A DNA stretch of 64,000 bases from Nocardioides sp. dk884 (GCF_009557055.1 NZ_CP045649.1:3013501-3077500); one strand, 5' to 3'. Positions 8,653 through 17,916 are shown, numbered from the stretch's first letter. Made by a program: numbers and translations. Notes: generated by a model not told the origin, from the letters alone.

Positions 8653-9546
8653 GTGCCTGTGGCCACCGACTTCACCGACGACCTGCGCCTCGCGCACGTC
8701 CTCGCCGACGACGCCGACTCCCTGACGACGGCGCGGTTCAAGGCACTGGACCTGCACGTCATGAGCAAGCCCGATCTCACCCCTGTCACCGACGCCGACC
8801 AGGCCGTCGAGGAGGGCATCCGCCGCACCCTGTCCCGGGTCCGCTCCCGCGACGCGATCACCGGCGAGGAGCAGGGCTCGAGCGGCACCAGCGCCCGGCG
8901 CTGGATCGTCGACCCGATCGACGGCACCAAGAACTTCGTGCGCGGTGTGCCGGTCTGGGCCACGCTCATCTCGCTGGTCGTCGACGACGAGGTCGTCGTC
9001 GGGGTGGTCTCCGCGCCGCAGCTGCAGCGGCGCTGGTGGGCGAGCAAGGGCGGCGGCGCGTGGACCGGGCGGTCCCTGCTGAAGGCCACCCAGTGCCACG
9101 TCTCCGACGTGCGCCGCCTCGAGGACGCCTCGCTGTCCTACTCCAGCCTGTCGGGCTGGGAGGAGCGCGGTCGCCTCGACGACTTCCTCTCGCTGATGCG
9201 GCGCTGCTGGCGCACCCGTGCGTACGGCGACTTCTGGTCCTACATGCTGCTCGCCGAGGGCGCGGTGGACATCGCGGCGGAGCCCGAGCTGGAGGTCTAC
9301 GACATGGCCGCGCTCGACGTGATCGTGCGCGAGGCGGGCGGCCGGTTCACCTCGCTGGACGGCAACGACGGCCCGTGGGGCGGCAACGCGGTGGCCACCA
9401 ACGCCCACCTTCACGACGCGGCGCTGGCGTTCCTGGCCTCGATGCCCCACGACGAGTCCGACCCCGACTCCCGCTCGCACGGCCACGGCTCGGTCTCCGA
9501 CCTGCGCGCCCACCGGCTGCGCGTGGCCGACGAGTCCTCGGACTAG
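8653..9546 (+). CDS. hisN: Histidinol-phosphatase, inositol-monophosphatase family
   Basis: A 297-residue member of the magnesium-dependent IMPase superfamily, of the actinobacterial HisN type, which dephosphorylates histidinol phosphate. The motifs are LTPVTDADQAVEEGI, the metal site ITGEEQG (Glu) and WIVDPIDGTKNFVRGVP (Asp), and the C-terminal DMAALDVIVREAGGRF. The C-terminal 35 residues are charged and variable. GTG 8653 has GAAAG at good spacing; GTG 8659 is an alternative two codons later. The IMPase family also acts on other phosphates, so the substrate is inferred from the neighbourhood (aroA, rsgA) and the actinobacterial pattern. Confidence 0.86.
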   Translation: MPVATDFTDDLRLAHVLADDADSLTTARFKALDLHVMSKPDLTPVTDADQAVEEGIRRTLSRVRSRDAITGEEQGSSGTSARRWIVDPIDGTKNFVRGVPVWATLISLVVDDEVVVGVVSAPQLQRRWWASKGGGAWTGRSLLKATQCHVSDVRRLEDASLSYSSLSGWEERGRLDDFLSLMRRCWRTRAYGDFWSYMLLAEGAVDIAAEPELEVYDMAALDVIVREAGGRFTSLDGNDGPWGGNAVATNAHLHDAALAFLASMPHDESDPDSRSHGHGSVSDLRAHRLRVADESSD

Positions 9547-9659
9547 ACCGCGACCGATCCGGCCCACGCGGTGCCCCGCGGGGCCTGTTCGGCGCGCCCG
9601 AACGGCAGTACGGTCGTCGCAGCGCCGCCACGACGCGGCCCGAGCGACGGAGGTCCGCC

Positions 9660-10091
9660 ATGAACATCGACGACGTCATGCGGGCCAAGGAGCGGCCCGA
9701 GGTGGTCACGATCCGCCCTGAGGCCGATGTCCGGGAGCTGCTCGTGCTGCTCGCCGAGCACAACATCGGCGCGGTCGTCGTCAGCACCGACGCCGAGACG
9801 CTCGCGGGCATCGTCAGCGAACGCGACGTCGTACGCCACCTGCACGACGACGGCACGGTGGCCGACACCACCGTCGGCGCGATCATGACGGTCGACGTCG
9901 AGACCTGCGCCCCCGACACCGACCTGGACGCCGTGATGCAGACGATGACCGACCGCCGGGTGCGGCACCTGCCGGTGCTGCGCGACGGAGTCCTGGTCGG
10001 CGTGGTCAGCATCGGCGACGTCGTGAAGCACAAGATCGGCCAGCTGCAGTTCGAGCGCGACGAGCTCGACCGCTACGTGCACCAGTCCTGA
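9660..10091 (+). CDS. CBS-domain pair protein
   Basis: A 143-residue protein made of two CBS domains (about residues 8-60 and 75-128), each ending in the usual GIVSERDVVRHL or GVVSIGDVVKHKI strand-helix. CBS pairs bind adenine nucleotides and act as energy sensors. Stand-alone proteins of this kind are common in actinobacteria and often follow metabolic genes. A good ribosome-binding site (CGGAGG) precedes ATG 9660. The target is unknown. Confidence 0.88.
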   Translation: MNIDDVMRAKERPEVVTIRPEADVRELLVLLAEHNIGAVVVSTDAETLAGIVSERDVVRHLHDDGTVADTTVGAIMTVDVETCAPDTDLDAVMQTMTDRRVRHLPVLRDGVLVGVVSIGDVVKHKIGQLQFERDELDRYVHQS

Positions 10092-10101
10092 CCGGGCCGG
10101 C

Positions 10102-10890
10102 TCACTTCTCGCCGAGTGCCTCGGCCAGGTCCTCGAACGCGCTGGGACGCTCCAGGAGACTGATCCGGTCGGCCGGCCAGACCCGCGAGAAGACCTTGCC
10201 GACGACCAGGTCGACCGGCACGAACTCCTCGCCGGACACACAGTCGGTCTCGACCCGGTCGCCGCGGCACATGTGCACGCTGGAGTCGGCCGAGGCGTCG
10301 CGGTGGTCGCCCATCACGAAGACGTGCCCCGGCGGCACCGGACCGGCGGTCCAGGAGCAGTCCTGGGTGGGCATCGGCCCGTCGCACTCCTCCTCGTTGC
10401 GGGTGAAGGAGTCGCTGTCCAGAGGCACGCCGTTGATCAGCAGCCGGCCCTGCTCGTCGCAGCAGCGGATCACGTCACCCTCGACGCCGATCACGCGCTT
10501 CACCAGGTGACCGCCGGTCGGGTACAGCCCGATCTTGCTCAGCACCTCGGCGACCGCGCCGCCCGGCTCCTCGCTGGCGGCGCCGGCGAGCCAGCCGCCC
10601 GGGTCCTCGAAGACCACCGCGTCGCCGCGCTGCGGGCCGTCGTCGCCCCAGTAGGACACCTTCTGCACCAGGATCCGGTCGTCCACCTCCATCCCGGGCT
10701 CCATCGACCCCGAGGGGATGTAGAAGGCCTGCACGAAGAAGGTCTTGACGATGAAGGACAGCACCAGCGCCGCCGCGAGCAGGATCAGCGACTCCTGCCA
10801 GACCGAGAGCCGGCGGTGGTGCACCGGAGCCGCGGCCTCAGCCTCCGTGTCGGATGCTTCGCGCCGCTCATCGTCCTTGTGCACGTCCAC
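10102..10890 (-). CDS. lepB: Signal peptidase I
   Basis: A 262-residue type I signal peptidase. After a charged cytoplasmic N-terminus, one transmembrane helix spans about residues 30-54. The catalytic Ser62 lies in YIPSGSMEPGM and the general base Lys131 in GGHLVKRVIG. The C-terminal box is HVFVMGDHRDASADSS. It cleaves signal peptides of exported proteins outside the membrane, and this window encodes several predicted exported proteins it could process. The start is GTG 10890. It is divergent from the FKBP gene, with an 80-bp intergenic region that must hold both promoters. Confidence 0.95.
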   Translation of the reverse strand: MDVHKDDERREASDTEAEAAAPVHHRRLSVWQESLILLAAALVLSFIVKTFFVQAFYIPSGSMEPGMEVDDRILVQKVSYWGDDGPQRGDAVVFEDPGGWLAGAASEEPGGAVAEVLSKIGLYPTGGHLVKRVIGVEGDVIRCCDEQGRLLINGVPLDSDSFTRNEEECDGPMPTQDCSWTAGPVPPGHVFVMGDHRDASADSSVHMCRGDRVETDCVSGEEFVPVDLVVGKVFSRVWPADRISLLERPSAFEDLAEALGEK

Positions 10891-10970
10891 CTCTGTTCCT
10901 CCCGCCCCGGACCCTCACCGTGGCGGTGGCTATCGTGGCACGTCATCCCTGACGCAACCGAGAGGGCACC

Positions 10971-11339
10971 ATGAACAAGCCTGAGATCGACTTCCCTGAC
11001 TTCGACGCCCCGTCCGACCTGGTCATCACCGACCTCACCGTCGGTGAGGGCGAGGAGGCCAAGGCCGGCCAGACCGTGACCGTGCACTACGTGGGGGTTG
11101 CGCACTCGACCGGCGAGCAGTTCGACGCCTCCTACGACCGCGGCGAGCCGCTGACGTTCCGCCTGGGCGTCGGCCAGGTCATCGCCGGGTGGGACACCGG
11201 CGTGCAGGGCATGAAGGTCGGCGGCCGTCGCCAGCTCGTCATCCCCCCGCACCTGGGGTACGGCGACCGCGGCGCGGGTCGCGACATCAAGCCCGGCGAG
11301 ACGCTGATCTTCGTGTGCGACCTGGTCGCCGTGCGCTGA
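10971..11339 (+). CDS. FKBP-type peptidyl-prolyl cis-trans isomerase
   Basis: A 122-residue cytosolic FKBP with no signal peptide. It shows GQTVTVHYVGV, FDASYDRGEPLTFRLGVGQV, IAGWDTGVQGMKVGGRRQL and LIFVCDLVAV, the full FK506-binding fold with its aromatic pocket residues. It accelerates proline isomerisation during folding. ATG 10971 follows AGAGGGCACC. Confidence 0.95.
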   Translation: MNKPEIDFPDFDAPSDLVITDLTVGEGEEAKAGQTVTVHYVGVAHSTGEQFDASYDRGEPLTFRLGVGQVIAGWDTGVQGMKVGGRRQLVIPPHLGYGDRGAGRDIKPGETLIFVCDLVAVR

Positions 11340-11350
11340 CGCACTGACAC

Positions 11351-11385
11351 ACCCCGGGGCCGTCGGCCGCCGGGGCGCCCGGGGT
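11351..11385. terminator. Possible bidirectional terminator between FKBP and S4 genes
   Basis: ACCCCGGG (11351-11358) pairs with CCCGGGGT (11378-11385) around a GC-rich loop. It lies between the convergent FKBP and S4-domain genes. There is no U-tract, so the call rests on position and pairing only. Confidence 0.35.
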
Positions 11386-11398
11386 CCTCACCCCCGCT

Positions 11399-11647
11399 TC
11401 ACCAGGGCAGGTCGTCGGTCGCCGACTCATCGGCGACCCGGGCGGCCTGCGGCCCGAGGACCACCACGTCGCCCCGGACGAGCTGGCGGCCCCGTCGCGT
11501 CTCCACCTCGCCGTTGACCAGCACCCGCCCCTCGGCGAGCGGCGCCTTCGCCTCCGCACCGCTCTCGACCAGGTTGGCCAGCTTGAGGAACTGCCCCAGC
11601 CGGATGGTGTCGCGGACCGGGACGTCGAAGGGCTCGGGAGTGGGCAT
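11399..11647 (-). CDS. S4-domain RNA-binding protein
   Basis: An 82-residue protein consisting of one S4 RNA-binding domain: IRLGQFLKLANLVESGAEAK followed by GRVLVNGEVETRRGRQLVRG. It resembles the YbcJ/RqcP-like small S4 proteins that bind structured RNA or ribosomes. A specific role cannot be assigned. ATG 11647 gives the full domain. Confidence 0.85.
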   Translation of the reverse strand: MPTPEPFDVPVRDTIRLGQFLKLANLVESGAEAKAPLAEGRVLVNGEVETRRGRQLVRGDVVVLGPQAARVADESATDDLPW

Positions 11648-11691
11648 GGGACAAGTCAACCCCACCGCTCCCCGCCCCCGCAGGGCCGGCC

Positions 11692-12957
11692 TCAGGGCAC
11701 GAGCACGCTGAGGGTGTGGATCAGCACGCCGACCAGGCCGCCGACGATCGTTCCGTTGATCCGGATGAACTGCAGGTCGCGCCCGACGTGCAGCTCGATG
11801 CGGCGCGCGGCCTCCTTGCCGTCCCACCGCTCGATCGTGTGGGTGATCACCGTGGTGATCTCCGCGCCGTACCGCTCGACGCCGAAGACGGCCGCGTCCG
11901 CGGCGAGGCCGTCGAGACGCTCGCGCAGCTCCTGGTCGTCCTGCAGGCGCTGGGCGAACGCCGCCAGCTCGACGAGCAGGCGGCTGCGCACCGCGCCCTC
12001 GGGGTCGCGCAGCGAGGTGGTGAGCGCGCGGCGCAGCGCGTTCCACAGCGACACCGCGGAGGCGATCACCTGCGGGTGGTCCAGCAGCCGGTCCTTGAGG
12101 CGTTCGGTGCGCTCCTGGGTGCCGGGGTCCTCCAGCAGGTCGTGGGCCAGCTGGTCGAGCATCGAGTCGAGCGCCTGGCGCGCCTGGTGGCGCGGGTCGT
12201 CGCGGATGTCGGCCACCCAGCGCACCAGCTCGACGTGGATGCGCGCGGTGACGCGGTCGTTGAGCACCGGCGGCGTCCACCACGGCGCCCGCTCCCCCAG
12301 CACCGCGGTGACGGTCTCGGGGTTGGCCACCAGCCAGTCGTGCAGCTCCGAGACCGCGAGATCGACCAGACCACGGTGCAGGTCGTCGCGCAGCGTCTCG
12401 GAGAGCAGCCCGCCGAGCAGCGGCGCGATCGGCTCCTCGTGGAACCGCGGCACGAGCGCGTCGCGCACGAGGGACTCCACGTGCTCGTCGCGTACCTTGC
12501 TCAGCCCGATGGCCGCCACGTCGGCGAACTCGTCGACCACCCGACGCGCGTGGCTGGGCTCCCCGAGCCACCGCCCCACCCGCAGCGAGACCTCGGCGCT
12601 CCCGATCCGCTCGCGGATCACCCCCTCCTGGAGGAAGTTCTCGCCGACGAACTCCTCGAGGCCCTGACCGAGCTGGTCCTTGCGCTTCGGGATCAGCGCC
12701 GTGTGCGGCACGGGGATGCCGAGCGGGTGGCGAAAGAGCGCCGTGACCGCGAACCAGTCGGCGATCGCGCCGACCATGGACGCCTCGGCGCCGGCGTTGA
12801 CGAAGCCCCAGAACCCGTCCTCGCCCCGGGTCAGCGCATAGACCAGCGCCGCCAGCAGGAGCAGCGAGACCGCGACCGTGCGCATCCGGCGCAGCCCTTG
12901 GCGACGGACCTCGTCGGCAGCCGGATCCCCGGTGATCATCTCGATGGTGGCACTCAC
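11692..12957 (-). CDS. DUF445 membrane-anchored protein
   Basis: A 421-residue DUF445 (YjiN-like) protein with an N-terminal transmembrane helix (about residues 27-45, AVSLLLLAALVYALTR) and a C-terminal hydrophobic segment (GTIVGGLVGVLIHTLSVLV). The family stretch FVNAGAEASMVGAIADWFAV and FRHPLGIPVPHTALIPKRKD are conserved. The middle is a long helical region. The function of the family is unknown. I used GTG 12957 (VSATIEM); the frame is open further upstream but does not look coding there. Confidence 0.85.
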   Translation of the reverse strand: MSATIEMITGDPAADEVRRQGLRRMRTVAVSLLLLAALVYALTRGEDGFWGFVNAGAEASMVGAIADWFAVTALFRHPLGIPVPHTALIPKRKDQLGQGLEEFVGENFLQEGVIRERIGSAEVSLRVGRWLGEPSHARRVVDEFADVAAIGLSKVRDEHVESLVRDALVPRFHEEPIAPLLGGLLSETLRDDLHRGLVDLAVSELHDWLVANPETVTAVLGERAPWWTPPVLNDRVTARIHVELVRWVADIRDDPRHQARQALDSMLDQLAHDLLEDPGTQERTERLKDRLLDHPQVIASAVSLWNALRRALTTSLRDPEGAVRSRLLVELAAFAQRLQDDQELRERLDGLAADAAVFGVERYGAEITTVITHTIERWDGKEAARRIELHVGRDLQFIRINGTIVGGLVGVLIHTLSVLVP

Positions 12958-13072
12958 GTGGCGATTGTGGCCGACGCCCGAAACGTCGCGTGTTTGCCAT
13001 TCCGCTCCGGGGGGGCAGTCTTGGCGGGAACGTCGGCGCCCGGGCGCCGCACCACTGACACGAAGGAACTTC

Positions 13073-14647
13073 ATGCGCCGCACCGCCGCTGCTGTCCTCG
13101 TGGCACTGAGCACGGCCTTCACGGTCCTGCCAGCCACGCTCCCCACCACCTCATCCGCCGCGAGCGCCCACGAGGACGAGCCCCAGCCGGCCGAGGACGA
13201 CGGCGGCGCAGTCGCTGCCACGCCCGAGGCCGCACAGGCGGCGCTGGAGGGCGCCACCGAGCTCGTGGAAGGCACCGCCAGCGAGGCCGAGCGGGCGGAG
13301 GCGACCCTGACCCTGCGCGACCTGGCGGTCTCCCTGCCGCTCCTGCGCGGCGACGACCGCGCCCGGGCCGAGGCCATCCTGGCCCGCCCGACCGACCGCG
13401 GCAGCGACAACTACGGCGACGGCTACTCCGTGTCCTCCAAGCGCAAGTGCAAGGGCAACGTCTGCGTCCACTGGGTGCCCAGCACCGCAGACGCCCCGCC
13501 GAACCGGGCCTGGGTCAACACCAACCTCGCGGTGCTCCACAAGGTCCTGCGTCACAGCAAGAAGATGGGCTACCGCGCCCCCACGAGCGACCGCCCCGTC
13601 CCGGGCAACAAGGGCGGCAACGGCAAGTTCGACGTCTACCTCGCCGACGTCGGCAGCCGCGGCCTGTACGGCTACTGCGCCCCCGAGTACCTGCGCACCG
13701 ACAAGAAGGGCCGCGGCCGGGCCATCGGCTACTGCGTCCTGGACAACGACTTCGCCGAGTTCCCCGGCTCCGCGAAGGCCAACCTCCGCGTCACCGCCGC
13801 GCACGAGCTGTTCCACGCCGTGCAGTTCTCCTACGACGTCAACGAGGACCGGTGGTTCATGGAGTCCACGGCGACCTGGATGGAGGAGCGCTTCGCCGAC
13901 GCTGTGAACGACAACCGCCAGTACCTCCCCCAGAGCCAGGTCGCGCAGCCGGTGCGGGCCCTCGACACGTTCTCGACCACCGGCTACACCCAGTACGCCT
14001 CCTGGATCTTCTGGGAGTACCTCAGCACCCGCTACGGCAACGGCATCGTGCGCCAGGTGTGGGAGCGTGCGGTCCCCCAGCGCGGCAAGCTCTACTCGAT
14101 CAAGGCGACCGCCGCGGTGCTGAGGAAGCGGGGTGGCTTCGCCAACGTGTTCCGCGCCTACTCCGCCGCGAACGCCCGCCCCGCGGCGTCGTACCCCGAG
14201 GGCAAGAGCTGGCCGGACCCGGCGATCTCGGGTCGCTACAAGCTCGCGCGCAAGGACACCAAGCAGGTCTCGCTGCGGCTCAACCACCTCTCCGCGCAGC
14301 ACTACGTCGTGAAGCCGGCGAAGTCGCTGAAGGGCAAGAAGTGGAAGCTGCGGATCGCCGTCGACGGGCCCAACCGCGTCACCGCCCCCGGCGCCTACGT
14401 CCACGTCAACCGCAAGAAGGGCGGCTCGGGCAAGGCGGTCAAGCTCAACCGCAAGGGCAAGGGCGCCACCACGATCGCGTTCAACCGCCGCAACGTGCGC
14501 AGCGTGACGATCACGCTGACCAACGCCTCGACGCGCTACCGCTGCAACAAGCAGTCGGCCTCCGCGCAGACGATGTACAGCTGCCGGGGCAACCCGCGCG
14601 ACCAGAACCTGCCGTTCCGGCTCACGCTCAAGACCCTCAAGCGCTGA
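13073..14647 (+). CDS. Secreted zincin-type metalloprotease (MXAN_6640-like)
   Basis: A 524-residue exported protein. A Sec signal peptide covers about residues 1-33 (MRRTAAAVLVALSTAFTVLP, then Ala-rich). An acidic pro-region follows, then a zincin domain with the HExxH motif in RVTAAHELFHAVQFSYD and a downstream third ligand in RWFMESTATWMEERF, the gluzincin pattern. The C-terminal 150 residues are Lys-rich and probably form a beta domain, with a Cys pair near the end. A GAAGGA ribosome-binding site precedes ATG 13073. It is likely an extracellular or wall-associated protease; the substrate is unknown. Confidence 0.82.
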   Translation: MRRTAAAVLVALSTAFTVLPATLPTTSSAASAHEDEPQPAEDDGGAVAATPEAAQAALEGATELVEGTASEAERAEATLTLRDLAVSLPLLRGDDRARAEAILARPTDRGSDNYGDGYSVSSKRKCKGNVCVHWVPSTADAPPNRAWVNTNLAVLHKVLRHSKKMGYRAPTSDRPVPGNKGGNGKFDVYLADVGSRGLYGYCAPEYLRTDKKGRGRAIGYCVLDNDFAEFPGSAKANLRVTAAHELFHAVQFSYDVNEDRWFMESTATWMEERFADAVNDNRQYLPQSQVAQPVRALDTFSTTGYTQYASWIFWEYLSTRYGNGIVRQVWERAVPQRGKLYSIKATAAVLRKRGGFANVFRAYSAANARPAASYPEGKSWPDPAISGRYKLARKDTKQVSLRLNHLSAQHYVVKPAKSLKGKKWKLRIAVDGPNRVTAPGAYVHVNRKKGGSGKAVKLNRKGKGATTIAFNRRNVRSVTITLTNASTRYRCNKQSASAQTMYSCRGNPRDQNLPFRLTLKTLKR

Positions 14648-14670
14648 GCACCATCCCTCGCTGAGCACCG

Positions 14671-14706
14671 TCGCCGGCGTCGCGGAGCGATCCGCGGCGC
14701 CGGCGA
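14671..14706. terminator. Hairpin terminator between convergent genes
   Basis: A 16-bp stem (TCGCCGGCGTCGCGGA with TCCGCGGCGCCGGCGA, one T-G pair) closes a GCGA loop. It lies between the metalloprotease and the convergent chorismate mutase gene. Actinobacterial terminators commonly lack a U-run, as here. Confidence 0.6.
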
Positions 14707-14717
14707 CGTCGTTCGGC

Positions 14718-15026
14718 TCAGGCCTGCGGGTCCCCGGGCTCCGCGAGCCGGCGGTGGTTGCGGATGACCTCATCGATCACCAGGGCCAGGAACTTCTCCG
14801 CGAAGTGCGGGTCGAGTCCCGAGCTCTCGGCGAGCTGACGCAGCCGGGCGATCTGCACCGCCTCGCGAGCGGGGTCCGCGGCGGGCATCTCCGCACGCGC
14901 CTTGAGCTCACCGACCTGCTGGGTGCACTTGAAGCGTTCGGCCAGCAGGTGCACCAGGGCGGCATCGAGGTTGTCGATGCTCGACCGTAGTCGGGTCAGC
15001 TCGGCCATCGCGTTGTCGTCGCTCAC
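14718..15026 (-). CDS. Chorismate mutase (AroQ-type, monofunctional)
   Basis: A roughly 100-residue all-helical AroQ chorismate mutase, converting chorismate to prephenate for Phe and Tyr synthesis. Conserved residues are visible in LTRLRSSIDNLDAALVHLLA, ERFKCTQQVGELKA and PAREAVQIARLRQLA. The start is uncertain. I used GTG 15026; TTG 15038 and ATG 15008 are in frame. It has no signal peptide. aroA lies elsewhere in the window, so the two shikimate-branch genes are not in one operon. Confidence 0.88.
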   Translation of the reverse strand: MSDDNAMAELTRLRSSIDNLDAALVHLLAERFKCTQQVGELKARAEMPAADPAREAVQIARLRQLAESSGLDPHFAEKFLALVIDEVIRNHRRLAEPGDPQA

Positions 15027-15072
15027 GAGAGAATGCAAGCATCCCCGCCCGACACCCGCGCGCGGTGGGGGC

Positions 15073-17901
15073 TCAGCGGCCCCGCCACACCGGCGCCCGG
15101 TGCTCGGCGAACGCCGCGATCCCCTCGGCCGCGTCCTCGGAGGTGACGGCCACCGACGCGAGGTCGCTCTGCCGGGAGAAGGCCTCCTCCGGCGCCCACG
15201 TCGGGGACTCCGCGACGATGCGTCGGCTCACCTGCACCGACAGCGGCGCGTTCGCGACGATCTCCTCGGCCAGCGCCAGCGCGGCGTCGAGGACGGCGCC
15301 GGGCTCGGCGAGCCGGTTGACCAGGCCCAGCTCGGCCAGCCTGGTCGCGGGCATCGGGTTGCCGGTCAAGGCCAGCTCCATGGCCACGTTGCGGGGCAGC
15401 CGCTCGGTCAGCCGCATCACCCCGCCGGCCGCGGCCACCAGGCCGCGCTTGGGCTCGGGGATGCCGAACTGCGACTGCGTGGAGGCCACCACGAGGTCGG
15501 CGATCAGCGCCAGCTCGCACCCACCCGCCAGCGCGTGGCCCTCGACCGCGGCGATCACCGGCTTGGCGATCGGCAGCGCCGAGATGCCCAGCGGGCCGCG
15601 CTTCTCGGTGAGGGCGAACTGGCCGGCGGCCGCCGCCTTGAGGTCCATCCCCGCGGAGAAGGTGCCGCCGGCGCCCGTCAGCACCGCGACGCGCGCCTCG
15701 GGGTCGGCCTCGAAGGCGTCGATGACGCGCTCGAGCAGCCGGGCGGTACGCAGGTCGATGGCGTTGCGACGCTCGGGACGGTTCAGCGTGATCACCAGCA
15801 CCGGCCCGCGACGCTCCACCAGCACCGGCGGCTCCGGCGCCTCCGGCAGGGCGGTGCGCTCCTGACCGGTGATCGTGAGGGTGCGGACGTCGTGGACCTC
15901 CGCGGACAGCCCGAGCGGGTCGCCGCCGACGATGCAGTCGAGCACCTCGGGCTGGGTGGTCCGCACCAGCACCCGAGCACCCTCGGGGGTCAGCACGCTG
16001 AGAATGCCGGCCTCGGGCGCGCCGTCGCGGCCGTACTGTGCGGTCGCGGCCTCCACGACGCCGGGCCCGGCGTAGGAGTCCAGCGCCGGGCGGGCACGCT
16101 CGGGCAGCAGCACCGGCGCCAGCGCGCGGTACGGCGTGCGCGGCGGGGTGGCCGAGTAGATCCCCAGGGCGTGCTTGGTGACGAACCAGCCCAGCGAGGT
16201 CGACAGGCCGTAGGCCGCCGGGTCGCTGCGCAGCCGGTCGACGAGGGTCGCCACAGCATGGGTGCCGTAGTTGTTGCCCGGCCCGCCGGCGAAGGTGAGC
16301 CCGCCGGTGACCGAGAGCGGGCGCTCGGGGTCGTCCAGCGGCAGCCCGAGCTCGCTCGCGGCGATCTGCACCGCGGCGGGGAAGCAGGAGTAGAGGTCGA
16401 CGTGGCGCACGTCGTCGGGGCCGATGCCGGCGTGCGCGAACGCCGCCTCGCCGATCGCCCGGATCGCCGGTGACGCGGCCAGCTCGCGACGCTCGGAGAC
16501 GAACCACTCGTCGTACGCCGCGGCGCCGGCGTGCAGGAAGACCCACTTGTCCTGCGCGATCCCCAGCGCGGTGGCGGCCGCGACGCTCGTGACGACGACA
16601 CCGGCGGCGAGGTCGACCTGGAGGTTCGCGCACAGCAGCTTGGGATAGGGCTCGCTGATCATCCGGTTGCCGGCGTCCGGCGTGGCCAGCTGCTCGGGGG
16701 TGTGCGCCTGGGGCAGCCAGGCGTACTCGTTGCCGGCCGCGACCTCGGAGAGCCGCGACCACAGCCCGGTGATCGTGCGGCGGTGCTCCTCGGGGGTCTC
16801 CCCGGCCTTGGCGCGCAGCGCGGACTCCATCAGCGCGTAGGTGTAGACCGGCACCGTGAGCCCGGCCGCGGTCTCGGGGCCGTTGTTGGCCTCCCGGTCG
16901 CTGCCGAGCACGGTCGTCGGGACGACGTCACGCTCCTGCACCGGCCAGCCGAGGTCGATGCCCTGCTTCTGCGCGGCGGCCAGGGTGGCACCCGCCTCCG
17001 CACCGCTCACCAGCACCACCTCGGCGCGGCCGTCGGCCACCACCTGACCGGCGGTGTTGATCAGCACCTGCCCGGCGTCGCCGCCGTACGGCGCGGACAT
17101 CGCGGTCTCGCTCGGCTCGGCACCGAGCTGCTCGGCGATCAGGCGCCCCGCGTCGCGGTAGGTCCACGAGGCGCTCGCGACGTAGTAGACCGCGTCGGCG
17201 GCGCGCAGCAGCTCCTCGCCCGCCCCGCTGTCCTCGGCCGCGCGCCGCAGCGCCCGGGCCGCGAGGGTCGCGGGGTCCTCGGCACCACCCTCGAGGTCGG
17301 GACGGCGCTGCACGACCTGCCCGACGCCGACGAGGACCGGGGTGCGGGGGTCCAGGCGGACACCGGTGCGCTCGTGCACCACGCTGCGCTGGGGGAAGCG
17401 GCTGCCGGTGCTCTCGGCGGGATCGGCGGCGAGGTCCGCAGCCAGCGCGGCGAAACGCTCGGCGGACTCCACGAGGGCCTCCTTGACGCTCGACTCGACC
17501 GTGGCGCCGAGCGGCCCCTCCACCGGGTCGCCCCCGATGCCGGCGCGGATCGTGAAGCGGACCCCGTCCGCCTCGTCCTGGGCGACCTCCATCCGCAGCG
17601 CGAGGGTGAGGTTCATCGGCCCGGTGCCGTCGAGCGCGGTCAGCCCCGCCTCCGCCTCCCGCACGACCCAGGAGATGTCGGCCGGGATGCCCATCAAGGT
17701 GACCTGCTCCTCGAAGGCGTCGCCGGCGCTCGCGACCTCCGGCGGCGCCTCGCGGAACGCCGCGTGCATGCTCAGCCAGTCCGCGTGCCGGGCCGGGTTG
17801 GCCACCAGGGCGCTCGCGACGGCGAGCGGGGCGGCGACCTCGGCGGTCGCCTCGACCAGGCGCGGGAAGCCGGTGAGCTGGGCGGGCAGGGCGGTGGCCA
17901 T
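15073..17901 (-). CDS. Three-domain fusion: SRPBCC - thiolase-like - enoyl-CoA hydratase/isomerase
   Basis: One uninterrupted 942-residue frame. Residues about 1-170 form an SRPBCC (START-like) ligand-binding domain of the Rv0910 type. Residues about 185-690 are an acetyl-CoA acetyltransferase/thiolase-like protein: TPVLVGVGQVVQ, YGGDAGQVLINTAGQVVADG, HVDLYSCFPAAVQIAASELG, GGLTFAGGPGNNYGTHAV, plus the extra C-terminal domain of TLP1-like thiolases. Residues about 692-942 are a crotonase: LNRPERRNAID, GAGGTFSAGMDLKAA (oxyanion hole), and GGCELAL and FGIPEPKRGL carrying the acidic residues. The usual thiolase nucleophile Cys after the GG region is absent. This suggests a multistep acyl-CoA enzyme, but the substrate is unknown. 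ATG 17901 has GGAGA upstream. Confidence 0.9.
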   Translation of the reverse strand: MATALPAQLTGFPRLVEATAEVAAPLAVASALVANPARHADWLSMHAAFREAPPEVASAGDAFEEQVTLMGIPADISWVVREAEAGLTALDGTGPMNLTLALRMEVAQDEADGVRFTIRAGIGGDPVEGPLGATVESSVKEALVESAERFAALAADLAADPAESTGSRFPQRSVVHERTGVRLDPRTPVLVGVGQVVQRRPDLEGGAEDPATLAARALRRAAEDSGAGEELLRAADAVYYVASASWTYRDAGRLIAEQLGAEPSETAMSAPYGGDAGQVLINTAGQVVADGRAEVVLVSGAEAGATLAAAQKQGIDLGWPVQERDVVPTTVLGSDREANNGPETAAGLTVPVYTYALMESALRAKAGETPEEHRRTITGLWSRLSEVAAGNEYAWLPQAHTPEQLATPDAGNRMISEPYPKLLCANLQVDLAAGVVVTSVAAATALGIAQDKWVFLHAGAAAYDEWFVSERRELAASPAIRAIGEAAFAHAGIGPDDVRHVDLYSCFPAAVQIAASELGLPLDDPERPLSVTGGLTFAGGPGNNYGTHAVATLVDRLRSDPAAYGLSTSLGWFVTKHALGIYSATPPRTPYRALAPVLLPERARPALDSYAGPGVVEAATAQYGRDGAPEAGILSVLTPEGARVLVRTTQPEVLDCIVGGDPLGLSAEVHDVRTLTITGQERTALPEAPEPPVLVERRGPVLVITLNRPERRNAIDLRTARLLERVIDAFEADPEARVAVLTGAGGTFSAGMDLKAAAAGQFALTEKRGPLGISALPIAKPVIAAVEGHALAGGCELALIADLVVASTQSQFGIPEPKRGLVAAAGGVMRLTERLPRNVAMELALTGNPMPATRLAELGLVNRLAEPGAVLDAALALAEEIVANAPLSVQVSRRIVAESPTWAPEEAFSRQSDLASVAVTSEDAAEGIAAFAEHRAPVWRGR

Positions 17902-17916
17902 CGCGTCTCCAAAAAA

